DNA of 64,000 nucleotides from an uncultured Armatimonadota bacterium (GTDB lineage: Bacteria > Armatimonadota > Fimbriimonadia > Fimbriimonadales > Fimbriimonadaceae). Under the pieces are notes generated by a model. It was not told the origin of the DNA and made no database searches. It was given only the letters and a program-made list of their open reading frames with translations. Shown one piece after another: positions 34,717 to 42,583 of the stretch (the first letter of the stretch is position 1; each line of letters starts with the position of its first letter). Where the stretch lies: positions 1 through 64,000 of the forward strand of contig CAILEM010000055.1 in NCBI GenBank assembly GCA_903833215.1, read 5' to 3'. A program made the translations under genes and the position numbers.

Positions 34717-36840
34717 CTACTTGCCGTCGACCAGTTTCTTGGTGAAGTAGTTGTACAAAACCGCGTCCGTCGTGGCTTTTTGCTTAAGGTCAGCTCCGCT
34801 GGAGTGACCACCTTCCAAGATCTCATAATAGAAGAACGGCTTGCCAAACTCCTCCATCCTCGCCGCGAACTTGCGGGCGTGGACGGGGCCGACGCGGTCG
34901 TCCTTGGTTGTTGTGAAGATCAGGGGTTCGGGATAGGTTACGTTCGCGTCGAGGCGATTGTAGGGAGAGATGTAAGCAAGGAATTTTCTTTCCTCTGGGT
35001 TGGCGACGGTTCCATATTCACCGGTCCAGGACGAACCGGCCGCGATCTTCTCGAAGCGCAGCATGTCCAGTAGCGGAATCTCGATCGAGATCGCCTTGTA
35101 CATCTCGGGGTGCTGAGTCATCTGGACGCCCATCAGCAATCCGCCATTGGATCCGCCTGAAATTCCAAGCTTCTCTGGTGATGTGATCTTGCGGGTGAAG
35201 AGGTCGTTGGCCACGGCGGCGAAGTCGTCGTAAATTCGCTGCCGGTGCGTCTTGAGGCCCGCATCATGCCACGCGGGTCCGAATTCAGACCCACCACGGA
35301 TATTGGCGAGGACGAACACTCCGCCCTTCTCCAACCACAGCTTGCCCATGATTGGATCGTAGTACGGCGTGCTCGGCGCACTGAATCCGCCATAGGCTGT
35401 CATGTGGGTTGGATTGTTGCCGTCGAGAGTATTGCCCTTCTTGTGAACGATGAAGTATGGAACCTTGGTGCCGTCCTTGCTGACCGCCCAATACTGCTCA
35501 TTGACCAAGTCGGACGCGTTGAACTGGCTCTTGCGAGACTTCACCTTCGTGAGCTTGGCGGTGCTGCCATCGCCCAAGAAGATCGAACTTGGGAGTAGGA
35601 AACCGCGAATGCTCAGGAAAAACTTGTCATCCGAACGATTGGCGCTCAGAATATCGACGGCGGCATTGGCTGGCACCGGCAGCTTGGTCTTCTTCCAAGT
35701 TCCGTTCGACCCCATTTTGCAGACATAGGCCTGACCATTTACGTTGAGCATCGTGGTGAGGAGCAGGGTGTGCTTCGTTGCCTGGACGGCCTGGAAGAAC
35801 TCAGATCCGGTAGGTTGGAAAATGATGGTTGGTTTCAGATGTTCGGGATCCCGCTTGAGGGCAGAGAAGCCAACCGATAAAACGGAGCCCTTCACGAACT
35901 TGTGCTTCGATCCCGTCGGTGTCCAGTCTTCGTCAATGTAAAAAACAAACTGGCCATCCACCAAGTCGATTGGATTGCACTTCTTGGGGACGCCGAGGTG
36001 CCGGGGTTTGTGCCCAGAGACGATAAACGTCTCTGTGTTGAAGAAGTCGAGGGCTCGCGAGATGGTGTTGAGCTTGTGGCCCGCGCCATCGTCCATGGAG
36101 CCCGGATACACAAGGGTGTCCTCTTTCTTCCCGCGGAAAATCTCTTTGGCGCTGCTGAGAGGCTGACCGCGCTTCACGGATTTGACGACGAAGGCATAGC
36201 CAGAGTACGTCATCGTGCCTTTGCCCCAATCCGTCGCGACCAGCAGTTCGTTGTCGTCCACCCAAGCGACTCCCTGCTTGGCCCGTGGCAGGTTGAACCC
36301 ATTCTTCACGAACTTGCCTTTTGCGAGATCAAATTCGCGCATGGTGACAGCGTCTTCGCCACCATCGGTAAGGCCGACTAGTATCCGTTTGTCGCCAGGG
36401 AACTGGGCGACGTTTCGGTCCATCAGCCAGTTTCGCTTATCCTTCTTGGCCAGGGCATCGATGTCGAGGACCGTCTTCCAGTGTGGGTTCGCCGAGAGGT
36501 AATCCTTCTGCGTGGTTACCCTCAAAATGCCACGAACGTGCTTGGAATCTTGCCAAGTGTTGAAGACTTTGCCGTTCTCGAAGTCAGGAATAGGTAACCG
36601 GTCAGGGGATTCAAGGATGCGCGTGGCGATCTTTTCGAATTCCTTGAAACGAGAATCGCCCTTGAGCTCCTTCTCTGAACGCTGATTGTGGGCCTTGACC
36701 CAGTCAATCGACTTCTTCCCCCAAACATCCTCAAGCCACTGATATTTCTCAACTTGTTCCGGAACCTGAGGAACCTGACCATAAACCGAAAATGCCATTA
36801 GCCCAAGAGCCATGACCGCAAAGGACCTGCGAAAACCCAT
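34717..36840 (-). CDS. Prolyl oligopeptidase (S9 family), exported
   Basis: About 707 residues from ATG 36840, with a signal peptide (GFRRSFAVMALGLMAFSVYGQ). The N-terminal part is a propeller (YQWLEDVWGKKSIDWVKAHN is the S9A start). The C-terminal hydrolase domain has NPTHMTAYGGFSAPSTPYY, GGVFVLANIRGGSEFGPAWHDAG, the nucleophile Ser in GISGGSNGGLLMG, the Asp in TTKDDRVGP and the His in GGHSSGADL. It cleaves short peptides after proline outside the cytosol. The frame is open to 36888. Confidence 0.93.
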   Translation of the reverse strand: MGFRRSFAVMALGLMAFSVYGQVPQVPEQVEKYQWLEDVWGKKSIDWVKAHNQRSEKELKGDSRFKEFEKIATRILESPDRLPIPDFENGKVFNTWQDSKHVRGILRVTTQKDYLSANPHWKTVLDIDALAKKDKRNWLMDRNVAQFPGDKRILVGLTDGGEDAVTMREFDLAKGKFVKNGFNLPRAKQGVAWVDDNELLVATDWGKGTMTYSGYAFVVKSVKRGQPLSSAKEIFRGKKEDTLVYPGSMDDGAGHKLNTISRALDFFNTETFIVSGHKPRHLGVPKKCNPIDLVDGQFVFYIDEDWTPTGSKHKFVKGSVLSVGFSALKRDPEHLKPTIIFQPTGSEFFQAVQATKHTLLLTTMLNVNGQAYVCKMGSNGTWKKTKLPVPANAAVDILSANRSDDKFFLSIRGFLLPSSIFLGDGSTAKLTKVKSRKSQFNASDLVNEQYWAVSKDGTKVPYFIVHKKGNTLDGNNPTHMTAYGGFSAPSTPYYDPIMGKLWLEKGGVFVLANIRGGSEFGPAWHDAGLKTHRQRIYDDFAAVANDLFTRKITSPEKLGISGGSNGGLLMGVQMTQHPEMYKAISIEIPLLDMLRFEKIAAGSSWTGEYGTVANPEERKFLAYISPYNRLDANVTYPEPLIFTTTKDDRVGPVHARKFAARMEEFGKPFFYYEILEGGHSSGADLKQKATTDAVLYNYFTKKLVDGK

Positions 36841-36926
36841 TCCGGGGATGTTATCACAAATCTGGGTGGCTGATCGGAAGGAGAGCAAGTCCTGGCTACG
36901 TCACCAGACCCCACGGGATTCTGTCG

Positions 36927-36941
36927 TACAATAACTTCGTG
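36927..36941 (+). promoter_or_regulatory. Leaderless -10 element (TACAAT-N6-GTG)
   Basis: TACAAT at 36927-36932 ends six bases before the GTG of the HicB-like gene. Confidence 0.5.
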
Positions 36942-37157
36942 ACCGAAATATTCTTCGAAGTCAGAGAATCTCCTGAAGGCGGCTATGAAGCGAACGCATT
37001 GGGTGCCTCAATTTACACTGGAGGAGACGACCTAGACGAAATTCGCAGCAATATCCTTGAAGCGGTACAGTGCCACTTTGACGAGGGCGAACGTCCGAAG
37101 TGGGTTCGAATGATGTTTGTCCGCGAAGAGGTCGTGCCCCTTGCGGCTTCCGCGTGA
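36939..37157 (+). CDS. HicB-like antitoxin
   Basis: A 72-residue partial-RNase-H-fold protein: EIFFEVRESPEGGYEANALGASI then DLDEIRSNILEAVQCHFDEGE, the usual layout of short HicB-like proteins. It lacks a C-terminal DNA-binding domain. Its stop overlaps the next gene by 17 bases, so the pair is one TA-type module with antitoxin first. Confidence 0.8.
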   Translation: MTEIFFEVRESPEGGYEANALGASIYTGGDDLDEIRSNILEAVQCHFDEGERPKWVRMMFVREEVVPLAASA

Positions 37158-37383
37158 TCTGTCCGGCCGAGAACTCGGAAAGAGGCTTGGACGTGTGGAC
37201 TATCTCTTTAGTAGACAGGTAGGTAGCCACATGCGATTTACGCGCGAGGAGCCACCCCAGCACAGCATCACGATTCCCGATCATAAAGAACTTCGACTTG
37301 GCACCCTGCGCCAGATTCTTGTCGACGTCGCCGGTCGACTCGAAATGTCGGTCGAAGACTTGGTTGGATTGCTTCTTGCGTAA
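37141..37383 (+). CDS. HicA-like mRNA interferase toxin
   Basis: From TTG 37141 the product is 80 residues: RLPRDLSGRELGKRLGRVDY, then the catalytic His in QVGSHMRFTREEP, and a conserved end LGTLRQILVDVAGRLEMSVEDL. HicA toxins have a dsRNA-binding-like fold and cleave mRNA using this His. TTG 37141 gives the normal start, overlapping hicB; ATG 37117 would add eight alien residues. Confidence 0.85.
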   Translation: MRLPRDLSGRELGKRLGRVDYLFSRQVGSHMRFTREEPPQHSITIPDHKELRLGTLRQILVDVAGRLEMSVEDLVGLLLA

Positions 37384-37497
37384 TTAGCTTTCGTAGCTCG
37401 GGCCAATAGAGTATTTTGTCGGTCCACTCGATATAGGTCGATGTCGGTGGCCGCTTTTGCGACTTCGTAACGCCACCTAAACTGCGAACCTCTTCTA

Positions 37498-37535
37498 GTA
37501 GCTGACACTCGGCACCCATGCCAAATGTCAGCTAC
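37498..37535. terminator. Compound hairpin between HicA and decayed barrel gene
   Basis: A 10-bp outer stem, GTAGCTGACA (37498-37507) with TGTCAGCTAC (37526-37535), encloses a second small stem GGCA/TGCC. It lies between two convergent genes and probably terminates both. Confidence 0.7.
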
Positions 37536-37543
37536 CTAACGGT

Positions 37544-38302
37544 CTAGAACCGATAGCCGAGGCTGAGGCCGAAGCGGCTTAGGTCTCGGTCGTATTGCTT
37601 GCCGAGATGGTTGTATTGCAGCTCGAGTAACGTTCCACCGCGGAACTGTAGGCCGAAGAAGGCCTTTCCGCCGAGCTTGTCGAAGTTCTCGTTTTGCAGG
37701 TCGTGGAGGTGTCCCGCGTAGTATCCAACTCCGAAACCGATGTAGGGCGTAATTGACTTCGTTGGGTCGGCGAAGTCTTGGCGATATTCAAGTCCGCCGC
37801 CGTACCAGGCGTAAGGCGAGTGCTTTTCAAGTTCACCGGCCATGTCGACGTAAATCCCCCATATGGCTGGTAGAGCTGAAGTGCCAGAGGTCAACATCCA
37901 GACTCACTGTCGCTAATGTCTCATTGGTGCCGAAGAACTCCGTCCATGTCAACGCTCCTGCCTTGATTCCAAGCCAACGGGCATGTTCGCTTTGCATAAC
38001 CACAAATGCTGCAGGTGGCGGGACGACCACAACCTCAACAGGGGGTGGCGGCGTTACAACGCTGTGGGCGATGGGGTGACGATGATCACAGGTGGCGGCG
38101 GTAGGATAACCTCGACTGGTGGCTGAGGTGGTGGCACGGCAACAACCTCGATAGAGCGTTGCCAGGCAAATAATGTCGGTTCGCAAGTGAAATGTCCGTG
38201 ACACCACTGGTCATCAATTCGCTCAAGCACGGGGCCTGATCGTGCTTGATACATCCATCGGCCTCGTCGCCGTACTCCCCATCGGCATGAGCCAGGTTTC
38301 AT
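37544..38302 (-). pseudogene. Outer-membrane beta-barrel protein split by two frameshifts
   Basis: Three overlapping minus-strand frames join into one protein. They are a Pro/Val-rich linker (PPPQPPVEV, then PPPPVEVVVVPPPA), then LGIKAGALTWTEFFG and SLDVDLWHFSS, then MAGELEKHSPYAWYGGGLEYRQDF, and an outer-membrane C-terminal strand ending LSLGYRF. The breaks are at GGGG (38073-38076, one C too few on the coding strand) and CCCCC (37856-37860, one G too many). Correcting both gives a continuous barrel of the OmpA/Ail type. The true start lies near or beyond 38302. Either a pseudogene or homopolymer sequencing error. Confidence 0.7.
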
Positions 38303-38487
38303 CGGTCGTTATGACCGCTGAAGTGGGCGTCACCGTTCGAAAGGGGGAAGAGTTGTCCTACTTCCAATTCGGAGGCTCCGACATCATCGTCGTTTTCGAA
38401 GCCAAAAGCAACGTCAGCATCACCGCCCAGGTCGGCACCCACTACAAAATGGGAACGCGGATCGCACAAGCTTTCCCCGTATGCTGA
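38191..38487 (+). pseudogene. C-terminal remnant of a phosphatidylserine decarboxylase-like gene
   Basis: An open frame without a proper start encodes ARGLIVLDTSIGLVAVLPIG, then MSQVSSVVMTAEVGVTVRKG, then EELSYFQFGGSDIIVVFE. These are the last third of Psd-family enzymes, in which the Gly-Ser (here FGGSD) is the self-cleavage site. The N-terminal two-thirds are missing, and the 5' end overlaps the opposite-strand barrel pseudogene. It is very probably a dead remnant. Confidence 0.65.
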
Positions 38488-38535
38488 GTGACTTCAGCGC
38501 TTAATGCACCACCGATCGAAGGGGGTTGAAGGGTC

Positions 38536-38967
38536 TTACTTTTGATTCTTGTTCTCAATCCCAAAACGTATGGCCGCTTCAAGCACGTCAACGTCGATAT
38601 CCTTAAGCGCCTTGAACTTGATGCAGTATCCCGTCACGCTCGCTTTGCCGATTGTTTTCCCAAAGGTCTCGGCTAAGAACGTCTTGTCTTCTAACCCAAG
38701 GATGTAAACGGAGATCCCGCTTGTGTTTGCGCTCAAGCCAACTTGATAGAACTCTTTTGTCGTTCCGTCGGCATATTGAATGGTGTAAGAGCCATAGCCG
38801 ATATTAGGGTTGGAGACAACTTTCCCCTCGCTATTCTTGCCGTCGAGAAACCACAACTTACAGCCTGATGACACCTCTAGCGTCAGTTGATGCAGCGTCT
38901 GCAAGTCACGTCGCTTGGGTTCCGGCAGGGATGCGATATAAGTCTCGATCTGTTCGGCTACGTCCAT
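38536..38967 (-). CDS. DUF1801-family protein
   Basis: A 143-residue protein from ATG 38967: MDVAEQIETYIASLPEPKR at the start, then IGYGSYTIQYADGTTKEFYQVGLS and YCIKFKALKDIDVDVLEAAI. This is the YdhG/DUF1801 fold, possibly iron-binding; function unknown. AGGTG lies upstream as a weak SD. Confidence 0.8.
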   Translation of the reverse strand: MDVAEQIETYIASLPEPKRRDLQTLHQLTLEVSSGCKLWFLDGKNSEGKVVSNPNIGYGSYTIQYADGTTKEFYQVGLSANTSGISVYILGLEDKTFLAETFGKTIGKASVTGYCIKFKALKDIDVDVLEAAIRFGIENKNQK

Positions 38968-39154
38968 TTTCTTTACACCTATTGTCTCCCAGATCGGCCT
39001 CAAAACGACTTGTCACTTTGACACCGAGATTGATCGTCGGTGCGTGGTCAAGACACCCTACGCAAACCACCTCTCCAGATTTTCGCTAATGTCCGAACGC
39101 TCTACCACCTAGGCGTAATCACTCACAATTGACCGTATTCGACTTCGATCGAGT

Positions 39155-39499
39155 TCAGTCGCGGCAGATACGTTCAGGGTGTCGGTCACGCAGGCGCTCC
39201 TGAACTTCGCTGTATGGCATTCGATGGGTCCTGGATTCGGGCTTACTGCGAGCTATTACAATCTGTCCATGTCCTGAAATAAAAGCCTGAAGCAGCCTCA
39301 TCCGCTCTGCAGGAGTTCGACTCCGCTTTTCTTCCAGAACGAGTTCATTGTCCGCATCCATCGCGGCCTTCCAGTGCCTGACTTTGGCTCTGAGCTCGGG
39401 GTCCATAAGCGTCCTCGCAAGCCACCCATTCGTCAAAGCATTGAAGGTGGTGACGGCGAAATCATACTGTCCAACCTGGCGGGCTTTGAGTCGGGTCAT
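39155..39499 (-). CDS. Hypothetical protein
   Basis: A 114-residue basic, helical protein (MTRLKARQVGQYDFAVTTFN). No membrane segment or motif is recognised. No SD or leaderless -10 is clear, so its reality rests on length and composition. Confidence 0.45.
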   Translation of the reverse strand: MTRLKARQVGQYDFAVTTFNALTNGWLARTLMDPELRAKVRHWKAAMDADNELVLEEKRSRTPAERMRLLQAFISGHGQIVIARSKPESRTHRMPYSEVQERLRDRHPERICRD

Positions 39500-39838
39500 G
39501 CTTCAACCCAGACGCGTTAACGTTCATTCTCACGTCCCTAAGGTCGCTCTAAACAAGCAGTTGGGGCAGAACCGTCAAGGCCATTCATAAGATGTTCATG
39601 ACGGAAAGCAGGCTTTGATTCTGATGCCGACTGCAATCAGGACGTGCCGACTGCGTCGACACCGTGCATGGCCGACCCCTCATCCTGACCTTCTGCCCCT
39701 GAAAGGGGAGAAGGAACCCGAACCGCATTTTCGACTCGTCTTGCAGAGGACCCAAAAGGCTACAGTGCGGGCACCTATCGGTGGTGCTCGACGTATTTTC
39801 CTCTCGCGGCAAACGACGATTTGTGATAAACAGGAGCT
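39500..39838. other. 339-base gap carrying an intergenic repeat
   Basis: No gene is supported. The region contains a hairpin (CTTCTGCCCC / GGGGAGAAG near 39690-39714) followed by GGAACCC and a tail with AGAGGACCCAAAAGGCTA; a diverged second copy lies near 49560-49660. GATAAAC and SD AGGAG at its right end belong to the next gene. Confidence 0.5.
39684..39775. repeat. Intergenic hairpin repeat, copy 1
   Basis: A stem-loop with GGGGAGAAGGAACC, then a tail with CGCATTTTCG and AGAGGACCCAAAAGGCTA. Copy 2 near 49562-49655 shares the GGGGAAGGAACC stem side and the tail CGCCAATTTGCC with AGAGAGCACCAAGGCTA. Agreement is patchy, so it is a tentative diverged family. Confidence 0.4.
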
Positions 39839-39841
39839 GTG

Positions 39842-40837
39842 ATGCTCGCTGTTGTTCTTTCGATCTGCATGATGGGTCAAGGTGCGCCGGATGATTCGGG
39901 CCATTGGGTCGAGATCTCTCGCGACATCTTGACTGAGTTGGCGAAGACCCACGTTCCGTCAGGCGATCCTTATGCAACGGCAACGGCCGGAATCTCCGTC
40001 GACCGGACGAATGGCGACGTCTACCTTTTGGCCAACAACATCGGCATCTGCAAGAGCGTCAACCAGGGAAGGACCTTTGAGTTGGTCTCGGGGGATGCGG
40101 TCACGGGACGGTTTGAGACCGGCTGGGGGCTAAACATCGATCCCAAGGGCAGGCGGCTAATGGCGTTCTCCATCTACGGCTCGTCGGCGTACAGTCCCGA
40201 TGCTGGCAAAACTTGGACCCGATCCCAACTTAGCCACCTCGACTACGGTGCCGTCGATTGGCGCGACTCCGGGTCGGCGCTGCTCGCCATCGCGCACGAG
40301 AGTGGTGGCAAGCTGGAACTGAGCCCAGACAGGGGGGGCCATTGGACAGCACTCGGAACCGGCTACTGGGGAGTTGGTCTCTGGGATCGCAAAACGATTT
40401 TGGCAACTCGAGAGGGCACTGCAGGAATCCTTCGGAGCACCGACAGCGGCCAATCGTGGCATCGGGTTTCCGATGAGCAGGTCGCTGCCCCGGTGATGGT
40501 GTCGTTTGAGGGTGCCTGCTACTGGTTAGGCGAGAATGGCCTCCTCGTCAGTCGTGATGGAGGGCTTCAGTGGGAGCTAAGGGCGAAAACGCCCGCCGGT
40601 GCGGCATTGGGGCCGATGTTCGGAGCCAATGCCAAGCACATGGTTGTTGGATCGCCGGATGGACTCTTTGAGTCCTCCGATGGCGGCCGTTCCTGGCGTC
40701 AGGTTGCTCCGATGGCACCAGAAATCAAGGTGCTTAAGGGCGGAAGATACGCCACCTACGGATGGGATCCAGTTCGGAACGTCTTCTACGCATCCCAGAT
40801 GCGGATGCCCGCGTACCGCTTCCGAGTTCATAAATAG
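39842..40837 (+). CDS. Secreted BNR/Asp-box propeller protein
   Basis: A 331-residue exported protein with a short signal peptide and at least five BNR/Asp-box repeats: SPDAGKTW, SPDRGGHW, STDSGQSWH, SRDGGLQW and SSDGGRSW. Sialidases and other glycan-processing or structural propellers carry these. No catalytic set is obvious, so it is called by fold only. SD AGGAG lies six bases before ATG 39842; GTG 39839 directly precedes it. Confidence 0.8.
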   Translation: MLAVVLSICMMGQGAPDDSGHWVEISRDILTELAKTHVPSGDPYATATAGISVDRTNGDVYLLANNIGICKSVNQGRTFELVSGDAVTGRFETGWGLNIDPKGRRLMAFSIYGSSAYSPDAGKTWTRSQLSHLDYGAVDWRDSGSALLAIAHESGGKLELSPDRGGHWTALGTGYWGVGLWDRKTILATREGTAGILRSTDSGQSWHRVSDEQVAAPVMVSFEGACYWLGENGLLVSRDGGLQWELRAKTPAGAALGPMFGANAKHMVVGSPDGLFESSDGGRSWRQVAPMAPEIKVLKGGRYATYGWDPVRNVFYASQMRMPAYRFRVHK

Positions 40838-40940
40838 CCTCGGCACACTTCATCAGACCGACGAAGTATCCTATCGCCCGATTCATTGTCATGCCAAAGT
40901 GGATTCGGATCAAAATCGCATGTTCCAGACCCGCGTGCAT

Positions 40941-41336
40941 TTACATGCAGTCGATTTCCAGACAATAAGCGGGTTGTGAGGCCAAACCTGCGGGCAGACT
41001 GACCGAGAGAGCCTCTGTGCTGCGGGTCCACTTGAGCTGACGAGATCCGTCCAGCAATTTGATGCTGCGTATATGGGCAATCTCGGGCGACGCGCCGATG
41101 CCTAGTGACTTCATGTCGCAGGGGCCACTGGGGGCACCGAAGAGGATTGCATATAGCTTTCCATGGTTCGTGGTGTAGCGAATCTCTTCGGGGGAGTAAT
41201 TGAGCTGTTCGCCAAACATCCCGGCTTTGACTTCTGTGGGCCCCTCGCCAAATGTCTTCCAGGGGCGCGAACCGTAGATGGCGGTGCCATTTCGGCGGAG
41301 CCACTTGCCGATGGTGCCAAGACTGTCCACAAGTTC
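40941..41336 (-). pseudogene. 3' part of GH29 gene after an in-frame stop
   Basis: In the same frame as the upstream GH29 gene, directly after a TAG codon at 41337-41339, the sequence continues ELVDSLGTIGKWLRRNGTA and IYGSRPWKTFGEGP. This is the end of the fucosidase catalytic domain and its C-terminal beta sandwich, ending YCLEIDCM. It has no start of its own except an internal GTG at 41330. Confidence 0.8.
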
Positions 41337-42497
41337 CTAATCGATTTCGCCGGTTGGATGGAGAGGCACGTTCAGCAGCAGGGTGCCGTTCTTGCTGACA
41401 ACATCCGCCAGCATGTGGATGACTTGGGTTGCCGTCTTGTACTTGATGCCCTTGTTGTAGAACCAATCCCCAAAACAGGTGTCCGTCTGATAGGGCCATT
41501 TCTCAATTCCTGTTGTTTGGCCCCGTTCCACATCGAGAACGCATGCGGTTCGATCGATGTCGGGAAGAACTTTCACGTTCATCACCGCCTTGGCTACACC
41601 GCCGTTCCACTTGGCGCTTTGGTTATAGTAGTGGGCAGCGATGTCGAGTCCGGTCTGGCGAAATGGGAGCGTTGACCAGTCGAAATAGATCAAGTCGGGC
41701 CGGTACCGGTCGACAACATCTTCCACCCGATCCTTAAAGTTGTTCACGAAGATGGGGTCGGCTTGGTCGTCGCTGAGGGATTCTGCGGGAGTTCGCGGGC
41801 GCAGATACAGTTGCCGTGGATCAAGACCTTCCCACCATTTGCCCTTGCCATCCGCCAGGGTCAAGTTGCCATCGTAGGGAACGCCTTTGAGTGGTCCAGT
41901 CGTGTCCGACTGAGACGCCGTCCACCACCACCGCCAAGCCCAGTTGTTGTGGATACTAACACCGAAATGTAAGCCTCGTTTGCGCGCCGCCTGAGCCCAC
42001 ATACTAAGAATGTTCTGTTTGGGGCCAACCTTGGTGGCGTTCCACGGCTGGAATTTCGAATCCCACAGGTCGAAATTATCGCAGTGGGCGCCCATCGAGA
42101 CGAAGTACTTGGCGCCAGCACGGACATAGAGGTCCATGAGCTTCTCGGGATCGAACTTTTCGGCTTTCCAGTCGTGAATCACTTCCTTGAAGCCGCTTTG
42201 AGAGGGATGCCCCCATCGCGCATCGTGGGCGGCTCGCTTTGCCTTGGCGAGATCGTGCTCCCAGGTGTCCAATTCGGGTCGGTCGCCATACATGTGCCGG
42301 GCATACCAATCGCCCATTTCCGGCACACTTTGGGGGCCCCAATGTGCCCAAATCCCGAATTTGGCATCGCGAAACCATTCCGGTGTTCGTGCCTGCCTTA
42401 ACGACTCCCAAGTGGGTTCGAAATGCTGCATTTTGTCCTTTGACGCACCTGAAGCTTGGACTGAAACGATCGCAACCAATACTTGGATGGCCAACAT
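41337..42497 (-). CDS. Secreted GH29 alpha-L-fucosidase, truncated by in-frame TAG
   Basis: The 386-residue reading has a signal peptide (about 1-19) and most of the GH29 barrel: EWFRDAKFGIWAHWGPQSVPE, GAKYFVSMGAHCDNFDLWDS, the nucleophile Asp in RPDLIYFDWSTLPF, and LLLNVPLHPTGEID. It should continue ELVDSLGTIGKWL, but an in-frame TAG stops it. The frame is otherwise intact on both sides, so this is a single-codon lesion or a readthrough site. GH29 enzymes remove alpha-L-fucose. TAGACT eight bases before the ATG is a -10 candidate. Confidence 0.85.
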   Translation of the reverse strand: MLAIQVLVAIVSVQASGASKDKMQHFEPTWESLRQARTPEWFRDAKFGIWAHWGPQSVPEMGDWYARHMYGDRPELDTWEHDLAKAKRAAHDARWGHPSQSGFKEVIHDWKAEKFDPEKLMDLYVRAGAKYFVSMGAHCDNFDLWDSKFQPWNATKVGPKQNILSMWAQAARKRGLHFGVSIHNNWAWRWWWTASQSDTTGPLKGVPYDGNLTLADGKGKWWEGLDPRQLYLRPRTPAESLSDDQADPIFVNNFKDRVEDVVDRYRPDLIYFDWSTLPFRQTGLDIAAHYYNQSAKWNGGVAKAVMNVKVLPDIDRTACVLDVERGQTTGIEKWPYQTDTCFGDWFYNKGIKYKTATQVIHMLADVVSKNGTLLLNVPLHPTGEID

Positions 42498-42583
42498 TTA
42501 TGCCTAGTCTATCACCGTCCGCGATGCTGATAACGCACAATTGGCAACTGCGTAAGGCGGGATGAACGCAGTTGCTTGAGCGA

